DNA of 64,000 bases from JAJRXG01 sp038523965 (GTDB taxonomy: Bacteria > Bacteroidota > Bacteroidia > Chitinophagales > Saprospiraceae). Of the stretch, positions 32,387 to 41,184 are shown in pieces (within the stretch, counting starts at the first letter, position 1; the number at the start of each line of letters is the position of its first letter). The stretch covers positions 1 to 64,000 of the forward strand of contig JBCBIX010000004.1 in assembly GCA_038523965.1 (NCBI GenBank), in the 5' to 3' direction. The notes under the pieces were generated by a model, which saw only the letters and a program-made list of their open reading frames with translations, searched no databases and was not told where the DNA came from. A program made the translations under genes and the position numbers.

Positions 32387-32797
32387 CTAACAACTAAAGG
32401 ACTGGTACCAGATTCGAAGTGTCGTGCCAGAGGGCAACGTCGTTTCTGGAGGTGGGCGTAGACGAAGAAGTGTTGGAATCTGATCTTCTGGAGTTATATG
32501 TGCTTGGTGTACAAAGGTTATTCCAGTATCAGGGCCGTTTACAGTGGTATAGTTGATGGCTAATGCGTGGTCCAAGTCGCCATCTGTGAATGCAATTTCG
32601 TCGGTGCAGCAATCTTCAGCCGCCTTTTTTTGAGCACAGCAAGGGGAAGTGGAAGCAGCCTTACAGCCTTCCATAGACGGAAGGACAAGACCCACTCCTC
32701 GCAGCTTATCCTGACAGTAATGGACCTTCACCATAAAAGATCCGCTGGATAGCATGATCAAGCTGATCAATACTCCGATATGGAATTTCTTCGTCAT
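32387..32797 (-). CDS. HYC_CC_PP family protein
   Basis: A 136-residue secreted protein with signal peptide (MTKKFHIGVLISLIMLSSGS). It carries the three motifs that name the family: HYC in MVKVHYCQDKL, CC in SPCCAQKK and DCCTDE, and PP in RLRPPPET. The Cys/His content suggests metal binding, though the function is not established. The family often lies next to outer-membrane receptors and HMA proteins, as here. It is the first gene of the four-gene minus operon (32797 to 30032), divergent from the GIY-YIG gene at 32885 with 87 bases between. Confidence 0.88.
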   Translation of the reverse strand: MTKKFHIGVLISLIMLSSGSFMVKVHYCQDKLRGVGLVLPSMEGCKAASTSPCCAQKKAAEDCCTDEIAFTDGDLDHALAINYTTVNGPDTGITFVHQAHITPEDQIPTLLRLRPPPETTLPSGTTLRIWYQSFSC

Positions 32798-32884
32798 CAG
32801 CCTGAAGAACGCTAAGTAATTACAAAACGTTACATCAACAACACAAAAAGTCGCTTTTGGCAGTCTTTTTGAACCGCCACTGAT

Positions 32885-33232
32885 ATGGCGTCTCAGCGAT
32901 ATAGTGTCTATGTGGTAGAACTGAAGCGCTCTGTCTGGACAGAGCGCTGGCAGCTACGACGACGCAATCCCACATATAATGGAATGAAGGAATGTCTCTA
33001 TGTGGGGATGACAAGCCTCTCGCCCCAACAGCGCCTTACTAAACATATGACCGGAGCCAGATCCAAGAGGGGGCATCGCATTTCTTCTTCGATAGTCAAG
33101 AACTATGGTCTCTATCTGAGGCCAAGTCTATATGCTCATTTGAACCCTTTGACAAAGATGGAGGCTCAGGATATCGAAATGCGCCTGGCCAAACGCCTTC
33201 AAAAACAAGGATATGCGGTCTGGTGGAATTAA
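32885..33232 (+). CDS. GIY-YIG nuclease superfamily protein
   Basis: A 115-residue single-domain protein of the GIY-YIG superfamily. The two signature strands appear as RYSVYVVELK and ECLYVGMTS, about 30 residues apart, followed by RLTKHMTG (Arg of the catalytic centre) and KMEAQDIEMRLAKRLQKQGY with the metal-binding Glu. The ending KNYGLYLRPSLYAHLNPLT is typical of a Bacteroidota subgroup I have seen. GIY-YIG proteins cut DNA, but this group has no known substrate. Divergent from the metal operon; monocistronic. Confidence 0.85.
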   Translation: MASQRYSVYVVELKRSVWTERWQLRRRNPTYNGMKECLYVGMTSLSPQQRLTKHMTGARSKRGHRISSSIVKNYGLYLRPSLYAHLNPLTKMEAQDIEMRLAKRLQKQGYAVWWN

Positions 33233-33276
33233 TAAATCGTCGAAATAAAAGCCTCGAAGTGAGTACCGTAGGAAGC

Positions 33277-33603
33277 CTAACTTCGGCGCATGAAGCCCTT
33301 GCTTCCTGGAAGGTTCCAGGTGATTTCACTGCCGTGCCCACGTACGCTAACGAAACGACTACGAGCGTTTCTCGTGAACTTAACATTCTCGAGTTGGACA
33401 GTACAATTATCGGCTACGATGGTTGGGCTACAATCACCATCGCAGTCGATGGTGATCGTCTGTCCTGGTGCTGAGCGGATCACGGTATCTTCTTCGAGTA
33501 TCCAGGTCGAACTAAGTGTTGTATCTTTTGATATAACAATTACATTTTGAGCAAACATTTGGGTGCTCATGAACATGACAATAGTCAGAATGATAAGTCT
33601 CAT
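33277..33603 (-). CDS. Small secreted hypothetical protein, beta-helix-like
   Basis: From ATG 33603 the product is 108 residues with a signal peptide (MRLIILTIVMFMSTQMFAQN). The rest (STWILEEDTVIRSAPGQTIT, IVADNCTVQLENVKF) has the short regular strands of a right-handed beta helix coil or a small beta domain, with two Cys (DCDGDC). No family is recognised. An in-frame start at 33669 adds a Pro-rich lead that does not suit a secreted protein. Convergent with the GIY-YIG gene by 44 bases. Confidence 0.6.
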   Translation of the reverse strand: MRLIILTIVMFMSTQMFAQNVIVISKDTTLSSTWILEEDTVIRSAPGQTITIDCDGDCSPTIVADNCTVQLENVKFTRNARSRFVSVRGHGSEITWNLPGSKGFMRRS

Positions 33604-33964
33604 TCGTGGTTGGTTTGGGTCCGCAGGGCGGAAGGGATAATGGAAAAAATGATCCTTCGGGGAGGGCAAATGTCGATGCGATTCTTGACCTAAACAAAGT
33701 CATGCGCGCGCTTGCGACACGAGCAAAACGAATGAGTTTCAATTAGAATCGACCAATGCTTTCCTTTGATGGCAGAAGTCGTCCAAATTTTTGTTTGCCC
33801 CTAATTTGGGATGACATATTTGAAAAAATATAAACTGAGGAATTGGCTCGTTAAATTGAGCTCTTGTCAGACAGCTGCTATATTTCAAGAACAAGAGGAG
33901 AGTTAATTCGGAGTTCAGAGTTGTGTAAACAATTTCGGAACGAATAAATCGACAATTTGAATTT
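33604..33964. other. 361-base intergenic stretch, no gene seen
   Basis: This stretch separates the divergent genes at 33603 and 33965. It is AT-rich in its last 200 bases, as expected of a promoter region, but I see no exact TAnnTTTG with a spaced TTG, no long palindrome, no terminator and no open frame worth listing. Confidence 0.5.
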
Positions 33965-34606
33965 ATGCATGCGATGAAAAGAATAGCGACACTGGTTTTG
34001 TTCCTGGTATTGGTAGGTCAGCTCGCATCGCAAACACAGCGATTGGTGATCACTGCTGATGAAGATCCTTATCGCGACGTGAAGGGATCGCAGTACTTCT
34101 ACGCAGAACCAACCATGGCTACGCTAACTATGTATCTCGGTCAAAAACCACACCGGGTCAGCCTTAATGTAGATCTCTACGAGCGTTATGTCGAAGTGTA
34201 CAAAGGTGAGCGCACGTTATATATCCCCTTTGATCAGATTGTGACTATCGAACCAGACCAAGGAACATCGCTCATCTATAGCGCAGGTAAGATGATCGCT
34301 TTGCCTTACATCGGAGAGCGTTATAAACTGTCGAATGAACTCAGGGTCGTATTAGACGAGAAAGTGCACTACCCGCCGGGCCAGATCATCAGGGTTCGAA
34401 AGTTTGTCCGCAAAAACAAGTATCAACTTACTGACGGTGACCGGACAAAAAAGGTGCGCTTATCTGCGCGCCAAGTCAAAAGATTTTTGGGACCAGAGGC
34501 ATTGGATATCGCTCAGGATCACAGTCTGGATTTGAAGCGGGAGTCAGGAGTGGCGACTCTATTAGATCTTATGGAGCTAACTGCTGTGGATGCCTCCATG
34601 CGCTAA
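33965..34606 (+). CDS. Secreted hypothetical protein (213 residues)
   Basis: The product starts with a signal peptide (KRIATLVLFLVLVGQLASQT) and then has alternating strands and charged helices (QKPHRVSLNVDLYERYVEVY, RTLYIPFDQIVTIEPDQGTS). In the middle are Tyr- and Lys-rich segments, and it ends with a basic region (KKVRLSARQVKRFLGPEALD). I recognise no family; it lacks Cys and catalytic signatures. It is monocistronic and convergent with the VanX-type gene. ATG 33965 is used; ATG 33974 is an alternative. Confidence 0.65.
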   Translation: MHAMKRIATLVLFLVLVGQLASQTQRLVITADEDPYRDVKGSQYFYAEPTMATLTMYLGQKPHRVSLNVDLYERYVEVYKGERTLYIPFDQIVTIEPDQGTSLIYSAGKMIALPYIGERYKLSNELRVVLDEKVHYPPGQIIRVRKFVRKNKYQLTDGDRTKKVRLSARQVKRFLGPEALDIAQDHSLDLKRESGVATLLDLMELTAVDASMR

Positions 34607-34634
34607 TACAACTGAGTACTATTCTGTTCGGTTT

Positions 34635-35321
34635 CTATTCCACTACAAAATCAAAGTATCTATTCGGATGAGGCTCTTCTCTTAGCGTGTAGTGCCACCA
34701 TTCCTTAGCATATGGTTTGAAACCATACTTCATCATGATCGATTTGAGCATCATTCGATTTGCCTTTTGGTGCTCTGTGATTTGATTAAAAGAGTGGTGG
34801 GATAGTTCTCCAAAGAAGTCAAACGGACCGCCCATATCTACCTCCGCGCCAGTGTGGTTATAGCAGATTGTCAGATCGATCGTGCTACCTCTCGAGTGAC
34901 CTGATCGTGTTGCGATGTAACCGAGTCGAAATAAGTCTTGCTTGTTGACCTCTGGATAATACTGATGCTTAGTCAGTGTGTCTGATAAGTCACTGGCCCA
35001 CACACGAAATTCGTTTACTGCTCGCTGAGGTCGGTATGCATCGAAGATTTTGAGATGATAACCCATGGTATTCAGTTCTTCTTCGATCAGAGTTATCTGT
35101 GATGCTGCTTGTCGAGTTATTGCTACATGTGGCGCACCATAACCACTTACTGGACGTCCTAAGAAGTTGTTTCGATATGCATAGCGCAGATCAAAATTGG
35201 CATGCGATAGTTCCTGGTCTAAGTAGACAAAGCCGTAATGATCCAAACTGTCTTGCTGTGCAGATAGATTCATGCAGAAACTCTGATAAAATAGTGTCAA
35301 AAGCAGGACGTCACGTAGCAT
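34635..35321 (-). CDS. M15 family D-alanyl-D-alanine dipeptidase (VanX-type)
   Basis: A 228-residue zinc peptidase. The zinc ligands are SGHSRGSTIDLTI (His-x6-Asp) and KEWWHYT (Glu-x2-His), with DMGGPFDFFGELSHH between them as in VanX/DdpX. The enzyme hydrolyses D-Ala-D-Ala, either for vancomycin resistance with VanHA, which are absent here, or to recycle cell-wall dipeptide. A signal peptide (MLRDVLLLTLFYQSFCMNLS) suggests it is periplasmic. It is divergent from msrA (64 bases between starts). Confidence 0.93.
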   Translation of the reverse strand: MLRDVLLLTLFYQSFCMNLSAQQDSLDHYGFVYLDQELSHANFDLRYAYRNNFLGRPVSGYGAPHVAITRQAASQITLIEEELNTMGYHLKIFDAYRPQRAVNEFRVWASDLSDTLTKHQYYPEVNKQDLFRLGYIATRSGHSRGSTIDLTICYNHTGAEVDMGGPFDFFGELSHHSFNQITEHQKANRMMLKSIMMKYGFKPYAKEWWHYTLREEPHPNRYFDFVVE

Positions 35322-35385
35322 ATCTAATGGTATTCAATCAGGTTTGTAAGGTAGAATCTTAACTACGTCAACTCATCAGAAAATT

Positions 35386-36027
35386 ATGCCCACTATGATC
35401 CAAATGACTCTGTCACTCCTGATGCTCTTCGGGGTGAATGCATGCTCTCCATCGCAACCACCTGCTCCCATAGACATACAAACCAAGAGCCTTGATGGCC
35501 TATCCAAGGCCTATCTCGCCAGTGGATGCTTCTGGTGCGTCGAAGCAATCTATGAAAGTCTAATCGGTGTAGAAGAGGTGATCTCAGGATATGCGGGAGG
35601 AACCACTGATGATCCAACTTATCGTAAAGTGGGTAGCGGCAAGACTGGACATGCCGAGGCCGTTGAGATCTACTATGATTCGACCAAAATCTCCTTTGAG
35701 ACGCTTATCGATGTCTACTATGCGTCTCAGGACCCAACGACCTATGGGCAGAAGCCTGATTTTGGATCTGCCTACCGTTCCATTATTTTTTATCAAAATG
35801 AAAGTGAACTGCGCATCGCGGAAGATGCGAAAGCTACCGTGGCAGCCTCCATAGACAAGGAGGTAGTGACGGAAATCAAAGAATTTGAAGTGTTCTATCC
35901 CGCCGAAGACTATCATCAAGACTACGAAAAACGAAATCCTAATCAACCTTATGTTCGAGGCGTTTCGATTCCAAGGCTCAAACGGTTTCAGGCCAAGATG
36001 CCGGAGTTAGTTCGAAAGGATCATTGA
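35386..36027 (+). CDS. msrA: Peptide-methionine (S)-S-oxide reductase, secreted
   Basis: MsrA reduces methionine-S-sulfoxide in proteins. The 213-residue protein has the catalytic motif ASGCFWCVEAI with nucleophile Cys48, followed by GVEEVISGYAGGTTDDPTY. DPTTYGQKPDFGSAYRSIIF and YPAEDYHQDYEKRN complete the active site. It starts with a lipoprotein signal (MTLSLLMLFGVNAC, lipid Cys20), so it acts outside the inner membrane. Resolving Cys residues of the C-terminal tail seen in some MsrA are not obvious. After the stop, 36028-36142 holds two hairpins. Confidence 0.96.
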   Translation: MPTMIQMTLSLLMLFGVNACSPSQPPAPIDIQTKSLDGLSKAYLASGCFWCVEAIYESLIGVEEVISGYAGGTTDDPTYRKVGSGKTGHAEAVEIYYDSTKISFETLIDVYYASQDPTTYGQKPDFGSAYRSIIFYQNESELRIAEDAKATVAASIDKEVVTEIKEFEVFYPAEDYHQDYEKRNPNQPYVRGVSIPRLKRFQAKMPELVRKDH

Positions 36028-36049
36028 TCCGTCATCGATCACCTGTTTA

Positions 36050-36105
36050 GCAATATTGGGATGGCATATTGCTATGCGTCAGAAGTTGATATCGTTATTC
36101 TGACG
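36050..36105. other. Two hairpins between msrA and the ABC-F gene
   Basis: GCAATAT (36050-36056) pairs with ATATTGC (36066-36072), and CGTCAGAA (36077-36084) pairs with TTCTGACG (36098-36105). Neither is followed by a T-run, so they may just separate the convergent msrA and ABC-F transcripts. Confidence 0.35.
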
Positions 36106-36142
36106 TTGGGTGTGACCTTGTGTGATGGTGAAGCCTGCCTCT

Positions 36143-37771
36143 TTAAGCGGCGGTCACCATCTCGGATTTCAGTTCTCTGATCTTTTCGGATCTGATGTAG
36201 TCGTCATAGCTCATCAACCGATCGATGATTCCGGCAGGGGTGATCTCAATGATACGATTGCAGGCTGTATTGAGTAGCTCATGATCATGAGTAGTCATGA
36301 TGAGGTTACCTGGGAAATCACGGAGTGCATTGTTTAGTGCAGTAATGGATTCGAGATCAAGGTGATTCGTAGGTTCATCAAGCAATAAGAAGTTAGGATT
36401 CTTCAGCATCATCTTGGATAGCATGCAGCGGACTTTTTCTCCTCCTGAGAGGACACCAGACTTCTTGTACACTTCTTCTCCAGAGAATAACATCCGACCC
36501 AAGAATCCGCGAACGAATTGCTCATCCTTTTCTTTGGAGTATTGCCGAAGCCAATCCATTAATTCCAAGTTCTGACCTTCGCTGAAGAACTCGCTATTCT
36601 CGTTTGGCAGATAGTCGAAGGTGATCGTTTGACCCCATTCGATCGTGCCGCTGTCAGGCTCGATTTCGCCAGCCAGGACTTCATATAGTGCAGTAAGAGA
36701 GGTGGAGTCGCGTCCGAGGAGAGCAATCTTGTCCCCCTTGTTCATTCGAAAGCTCACCTCCTCGAACAACGGTTCACCAGTCTCACTTCGTTTTGTGAGC
36801 TTCTCGACATAGAGGATCTGATCACCAGGGTGCCTCTCTGGATTGAAGTGGATAAATGGATACTTGCGTGTGGATGGCTTGATTTCATCCAGATTGAGTT
36901 TATCGAGGGCCTTTTTGCGTGATGTAGCTTGCTTTGACTTCGAAGCGTTGGCGCTGAACCGCTGGATGAACTCCATCATCTCCTTACGTTTCTGCTCTAC
37001 CTTTTTGTTCTTGTTAGCCATCTGCTGCGCCATTAATTGGCTTGACTCGTACCAGAAGGTGTAGTTACCTGTGAAGATTCTGATTTTGTTGAAGTCGATA
37101 TCGACCATGTGAGTGCACACCATGTCGAGGAAGTAGCGGTCATGTGAGACCACGATCACAAGATTTTTGAAGTCAGCCAAAAAGTCTGATAGCCAAGTGG
37201 CAGTTTCTGCATCCAAGTCGTTTGTCGGCTCATCGAGCAGCAGGATGTCAGGTTCGCCAAACAAGGCTTGTGCTAACAGCACTTTTACTTTCTGGGCATT
37301 GGTCAGCTCCTTCATCGCCTTAAAGTGATGCTCTTCTGCTATACCCATGTTGCTCAAGATCTCAGCGGCATTGCTCTCGGCTTCCCACCCCCCCATTTCA
37401 CCGTATTGGTTCTCTAATTCTGCTGCGCGAAGGCCATCTTCTTCAGATGCATCTGGATCCATGTAGATCGCATTTTTTTCCTGAGCGATGCGATACATCT
37501 CTTCATGGCCCATCATCACTGTGTCAAGGACTTGGGTATCCTCGTACTTGAAGTGATCCTGTTTTAAGACAGCCATGCGCTTACCTGGTTCGATGCTCAC
37601 AGCACCACTTGTAGGATCGATTTCTCCTGATAGGATTCTGATAAAAGTTGATTTGCCAGCACCATTAGCACCGATGACTCCATAGCAGTTGCCATTGGTG
37701 AATTTGAGATTGACATCATCAAAAAGAGTACGCTTACCAAACTGAAGACTTAGATCCGATACGGTAATCAT
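36143..37771 (-). CDS. ABC-F family ATPase, YbiT-like
   Basis: ABC-F proteins are cytosolic twin-ATPase proteins that act on the ribosome. The 542-residue protein has two ABC domains: Walker A GANGAGKST (residues 36-44), signature/Walker B VKVLLAQALFGEPDILLLDE, then a linker (EQKRKEMMEFIQRFSANASK) and a second domain with a degenerate Walker A (LLGRDSTSL), signature LSGGEKVRCMLSKMML and Walker B PNFLLLDEPTNHL. The altered second Walker A is notable for a family that usually keeps both. Overall it matches YbiT more than Uup or EttA in length. The start is ATG 37771. Confidence 0.92.
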   Translation of the reverse strand: MITVSDLSLQFGKRTLFDDVNLKFTNGNCYGVIGANGAGKSTFIRILSGEIDPTSGAVSIEPGKRMAVLKQDHFKYEDTQVLDTVMMGHEEMYRIAQEKNAIYMDPDASEEDGLRAAELENQYGEMGGWEAESNAAEILSNMGIAEEHHFKAMKELTNAQKVKVLLAQALFGEPDILLLDEPTNDLDAETATWLSDFLADFKNLVIVVSHDRYFLDMVCTHMVDIDFNKIRIFTGNYTFWYESSQLMAQQMANKNKKVEQKRKEMMEFIQRFSANASKSKQATSRKKALDKLNLDEIKPSTRKYPFIHFNPERHPGDQILYVEKLTKRSETGEPLFEEVSFRMNKGDKIALLGRDSTSLTALYEVLAGEIEPDSGTIEWGQTITFDYLPNENSEFFSEGQNLELMDWLRQYSKEKDEQFVRGFLGRMLFSGEEVYKKSGVLSGGEKVRCMLSKMMLKNPNFLLLDEPTNHLDLESITALNNALRDFPGNLIMTTHDHELLNTACNRIIEITPAGIIDRLMSYDDYIRSEKIRELKSEMVTAA

Positions 37772-37860
37772 AGCAAGTAGTTGGGTCCTTAATTTGGCTG
37801 CAAAACTATGGTTTCGGATAGGTAATATCTACTCCTACTCGAAGCGATTACATTAGCCAT

Positions 37861-38226
37861 ATGAGTCGTCGCATCATTGATATCATCCTGGCAGCATTGT
37901 TCGTGCTTTTTGCGGTTGTTCAGTGGAATGATCCAGATTCCCTGGTCTGGATGATCATGTACGCATTGGTGGCTCTGGTAGCGGGTTTAGCAGCTTCAGG
38001 GCGATTATTTCCTATTGCCACCATGATCATGCTGATCGTCTTGATAGTGGTCTTGCTTTCGTACATCCCGTCTATTAGGGAGTGGTTTGGTGATGGAATG
38101 CCATCCATTACTTCGAGTATGAAGGCGGAGTCCCCATATATCGAGTTGGTGAGAGAGTTTTTTGGATTGTTGATCAGTGCTGCAGCTATTGCCTACTATG
38201 TTGTCCGAGGTCGCAGGATTGGATGA
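37861..38226 (+). CDS. Transmembrane family 220 protein
   Basis: A 121-residue membrane protein with three to four helices: DIILAALFVLFAVVQ, then NDPDSLVWMIMYALVALVAG, IATMIMLIVLIVVLLS and FFGLLISAAAIAYYVV. The first helix followed by QWNDPDSLVWM is the recognisable pattern of the transmembrane 220 family, of unknown function. It stands alone, divergent from the ABC-F gene and convergent with the App1-type gene. Confidence 0.88.
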   Translation: MSRRIIDIILAALFVLFAVVQWNDPDSLVWMIMYALVALVAGLAASGRLFPIATMIMLIVLIVVLLSYIPSIREWFGDGMPSITSSMKAESPYIELVREFFGLLISAAAIAYYVVRGRRIG

Positions 38227-38232
38227 GCCTGA

Positions 38233-39252
38233 TTATTCTCTTTGAGTGGAGATAACTGATACCTGAGGATCAGCTTTCTGAAGGCCGAGGAGATGGTCTT
38301 CCATCTCGACGGTATGATCGAATACCATGAGTGGAACAGGGGTGAATAGCTTTGCAATCTTTCGTACACGTTTCATGCGTCGCCGATCGTCCACAGAGCG
38401 GATGTAGATGGCCCTCACGCGTTCAGGGTACTTAGCTGCGATATCGCGATAGATGTCAACATCCACCTCTCCCGCATCGCCGATAAGTACAAAGGCGATG
38501 TCTGGGCAAGCAGTGAATGCTTTCATGATCTCCTTGTATTTATTCTGCTTCTCGAGTGTGGAAGACTTGGGCGAGAGGAAGTTGTAGTCCCTGAGTAGCA
38601 AAAACCCGTTGGGAAACTTGTTGTGCTGGAGATATACTTTCAGATAGTCAAATAGATTCCAAGGACTATTCGAAATGTAAAAAAACGGATTCCCTCCTGA
38701 GGCCAACTTGCGATAGAAGGTCGAGACGTTTTTAAAGCTCTTACGTTTTTGCGGATTTAGGAACAAGGTATTGAGCAGGAGCCTCCACTTGAACCAGGAG
38801 ACCACCCCAGTGACCAGTATGGTGTCATCAATATCGCTGATCACACCGTATTGGACGTCGTCATGAAGGATCGTTGGTATCACTTCCGTCTCTATAACTG
38901 AGCTAAACCGAGGATGATTTACTTCCACCCGAACGGTATCACATAGATCTTGGATCCTAAAAGTCCCCTCATAAAATCCCTCCTCATTAGAATGGATTGT
39001 GAAGCGCTCTCCACACGCGATCACATCCACACGGGCATGAGCTACTTCATGAGAAAGGATGCGTTTGGCGAGATTCACAAAGTTGCGAAACCAGTTGTCG
39101 GTGGGTAGTGAGACAATCTTATTGTCCTCGATAATACGGCCACGAAGATGTAGTTGATGTGCTGAGATGAAAGCGTAGTAGTTGATTACAAGTATCTCAT
39201 CATACCTGAACCACCTCTTCACAAGTCGTGCTAACCGAAATAACCATGACAC
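38233..39252 (-). CDS. App1-type phosphatidate phosphatase domain protein (DUF2183)
   Basis: A 339-residue protein with the catalytic DxDxT centre of the HAD-like App1 family in VQYGVISDIDDTILVTG, with the conserved Ser/Thr-Asn motif in NPFFYISNSPWNLFDYLKVY and Lys/Asp motif AFVLIGDAGEVDVDIYRDIA. App1 relatives dephosphorylate phosphatidate. The N-terminal ~130 residues resemble the Ig-like domain often seen before it. The start is GTG 39252, since the ATG at 39247 is out of frame. Confidence 0.9.
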   Translation of the reverse strand: MSWLFRLARLVKRWFRYDEILVINYYAFISAHQLHLRGRIIEDNKIVSLPTDNWFRNFVNLAKRILSHEVAHARVDVIACGERFTIHSNEEGFYEGTFRIQDLCDTVRVEVNHPRFSSVIETEVIPTILHDDVQYGVISDIDDTILVTGVVSWFKWRLLLNTLFLNPQKRKSFKNVSTFYRKLASGGNPFFYISNSPWNLFDYLKVYLQHNKFPNGFLLLRDYNFLSPKSSTLEKQNKYKEIMKAFTACPDIAFVLIGDAGEVDVDIYRDIAAKYPERVRAIYIRSVDDRRRMKRVRKIAKLFTPVPLMVFDHTVEMEDHLLGLQKADPQVSVISTQRE

Positions 39253-39309
39253 AGTGGTAATGTACTGAGCCGCCCTGTCTCAAGCAGCAACTGGCGCGTC
39301 ATGGTTTCA

Positions 39310-40410
39310 TTAATTTTTGACCTGCTCCAGGATGGTATCCAGATGGACATTGGCTTTGATGAGTTCTATAGCGCGACTGATCTTCCAGGGAGTGCTACGG
39401 TTGATTTTGACTTCCATGCGACTGATCTTCAGAACAGCTCCATAAGTATCGAATTTGGTGCGGAGTAAGGGTAATTCGTTATCGGTGATGTATTCCATAG
39501 CGGACTCGGATATCTGGCCATCACCAGTTATGATAACACCCGAAAGTGGACATTTCTCGACCCCTTTGAATACACTGAATGACTTGACCTTCTGGACGGC
39601 GCGGTCGATGGTGCGTTCGCTCGCGATAAGTAGTAGATTCTGAAAGCTCTTTAGTTCTTTTAGGTCGACCAGAGATCCTGCCAGCATATTTTCTACTCGA
39701 TTAGCGAGTTTATCCTCGTGGAGTTCGACTTCGGCTTTGAGTGTCTGTGCGATGGACTTCATCAGTGGATAGGCCAACACTTCGTCGTAGGGCATGAGGC
39801 CGAGTAGCGGGATGCCATGCCGATCGAGCCAGATACGTAGATAGCGCTCTACTTTTTCGAGTTTGTCAGGGCGAACTTTATTGATAATTACTCCGAGTAA
39901 TGGCACCTGGTGCTCACGAAACAGAGCAGTACACATGGATAGCATATCTATCGTGCTACCGATGCCACCCTCCAAGATCATGATAACTCCTGCATCCAGC
40001 ATTTTAGCGACATGCGCATTAGACAAGCCTACTACACTGCCGACTCCAGGATGGCCAGTCCCTTCGAATATGGTTAGATCGTGTACCTTATTGAGGACAG
40101 TCTTGGCGCGGAGGATATCCTTCTGGAAGCTGCTTGTGGTCGGATGTTCGATAAGGATCCTAACCGTAGAACTTGGTAGGACAACAGGACTGTGATGCTT
40201 AGGCTTGATATCGAACTTGATCAGATCAGCGAATAACAAAGTGTCCTTATCGACATAGAGATTTTGGAAATTGAGAAACTTCTGACCTACGGGCTTACAG
40301 TAACCTACATTAATCCCCTGCTGTAAGAAGGTGGAGACTAAACCAAGCGTGCTGGTCGTCTTGCCAACATGTTGGCTACTGGCTGCTACATAGATGTTCT
40401 TATACTTCAT
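39310..40410 (-). CDS. BioD-like ATPase with DRTGG domain
   Basis: A 366-residue protein whose first ~210 residues are a dethiobiotin synthetase-like P-loop domain (Walker A SSQHVGKTTST, then VGYCKPVGQKF, IFEGTGHPGVG and GVIINKVRPDKLEKVERYL) and whose rest is a DRTGG domain (FQNLLLIASERTIDRAVQKV, LSGVIITGDGQ). It matches the N-terminal part of bacterial phosphotransacetylase (Pta) without the catalytic half, a stand-alone form known in Bacteroidota and archaea. It is thought regulatory; nucleotide or ligand sensing is inferred. ATG 40410 is clear. Confidence 0.88.
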   Translation of the reverse strand: MKYKNIYVAASSQHVGKTTSTLGLVSTFLQQGINVGYCKPVGQKFLNFQNLYVDKDTLLFADLIKFDIKPKHHSPVVLPSSTVRILIEHPTTSSFQKDILRAKTVLNKVHDLTIFEGTGHPGVGSVVGLSNAHVAKMLDAGVIMILEGGIGSTIDMLSMCTALFREHQVPLLGVIINKVRPDKLEKVERYLRIWLDRHGIPLLGLMPYDEVLAYPLMKSIAQTLKAEVELHEDKLANRVENMLAGSLVDLKELKSFQNLLLIASERTIDRAVQKVKSFSVFKGVEKCPLSGVIITGDGQISESAMEYITDNELPLLRTKFDTYGAVLKISRMEVKINRSTPWKISRAIELIKANVHLDTILEQVKN

Positions 40411-40442
40411 CGCTTACCTTACTCTTGCTAAAGCTACTCAAG

Positions 40443-41099
40443 ATGAATCTGAATGATGTGCGATTCGCACCCTTTCCAGTTCTTGGAAAGAGGTATAAGC
40501 CGAATGACTATCACGCGATTGACTTAGATCGGTCGCATCTGGAGCGCATCGGGATCAGTACGAACAATGAACTCCAGATTCATCTTCAACAGAAGTCCAA
40601 TGATTGGGAACGCGTTTTGTATGGAGGCTACCTCGAGCACCGAGCTCTCTATCAGGATAGCCCCTTGTTTAACTCAGCAACAGAAAAGCGAGACATTCAT
40701 CTGGGTATTGATCTATGGCAGGTGGCGGGACATCCGATCTTCGCACCACTCGATGGAAAGGTCCACAGTCTCAGATATAATGACCAAGAGCTGGATTATG
40801 GATATACGCTCATCATAAGCCATCAGGTTAAAAACATGCGTTTCAACACGCTCTATGGGCACCTTAGTGATTCCATCATGGATCTTTGGACAGTGGGTCA
40901 GCCCGTTAGCCGGGGGAACGTCATTGGCCATCTCGGTGACATGGATCAAAATGGAGGGTGGATACCTCATGTACACCTTCAACTGATACTGGATATGACT
41001 GGCTATCATGGCGATTACCCAGGTGTCTGCTCAGAGAAAGACGTTATGTTTTATCAAAGCAATTGCCCCGATCCGACCCCAATTCTCATTTTGGGTTAA
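40443..41099 (+). CDS. M23 family peptidase
   Basis: A 218-residue M23 (LytM-type) zinc metallopeptidase. Metal ligands are the first His-Asp of KRDIHLGIDLW and the HxH of GWIPHVHLQLIL; between them are TLYGHLSD and GNVIGHLGDMD. It has no signal peptide from ATG 40443 (MNLNDVRFAPFP), unlike most cell-wall M23 enzymes, so it may be cytoplasmic or exported by another route; M23 members without a signal often act on intracellular substrates. It is divergent from the DRTGG gene by 32 bases. Confidence 0.9.
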   Translation: MNLNDVRFAPFPVLGKRYKPNDYHAIDLDRSHLERIGISTNNELQIHLQQKSNDWERVLYGGYLEHRALYQDSPLFNSATEKRDIHLGIDLWQVAGHPIFAPLDGKVHSLRYNDQELDYGYTLIISHQVKNMRFNTLYGHLSDSIMDLWTVGQPVSRGNVIGHLGDMDQNGGWIPHVHLQLILDMTGYHGDYPGVCSEKDVMFYQSNCPDPTPILILG

Positions 41100-41184
41100 A
41101 CTATCTGTACAGGGTCCACATAGGTAGTTGGCGATAACCATCACCTCAGCGTTCTCGTTACTTCTTTTGATAAGAAACAGCACG

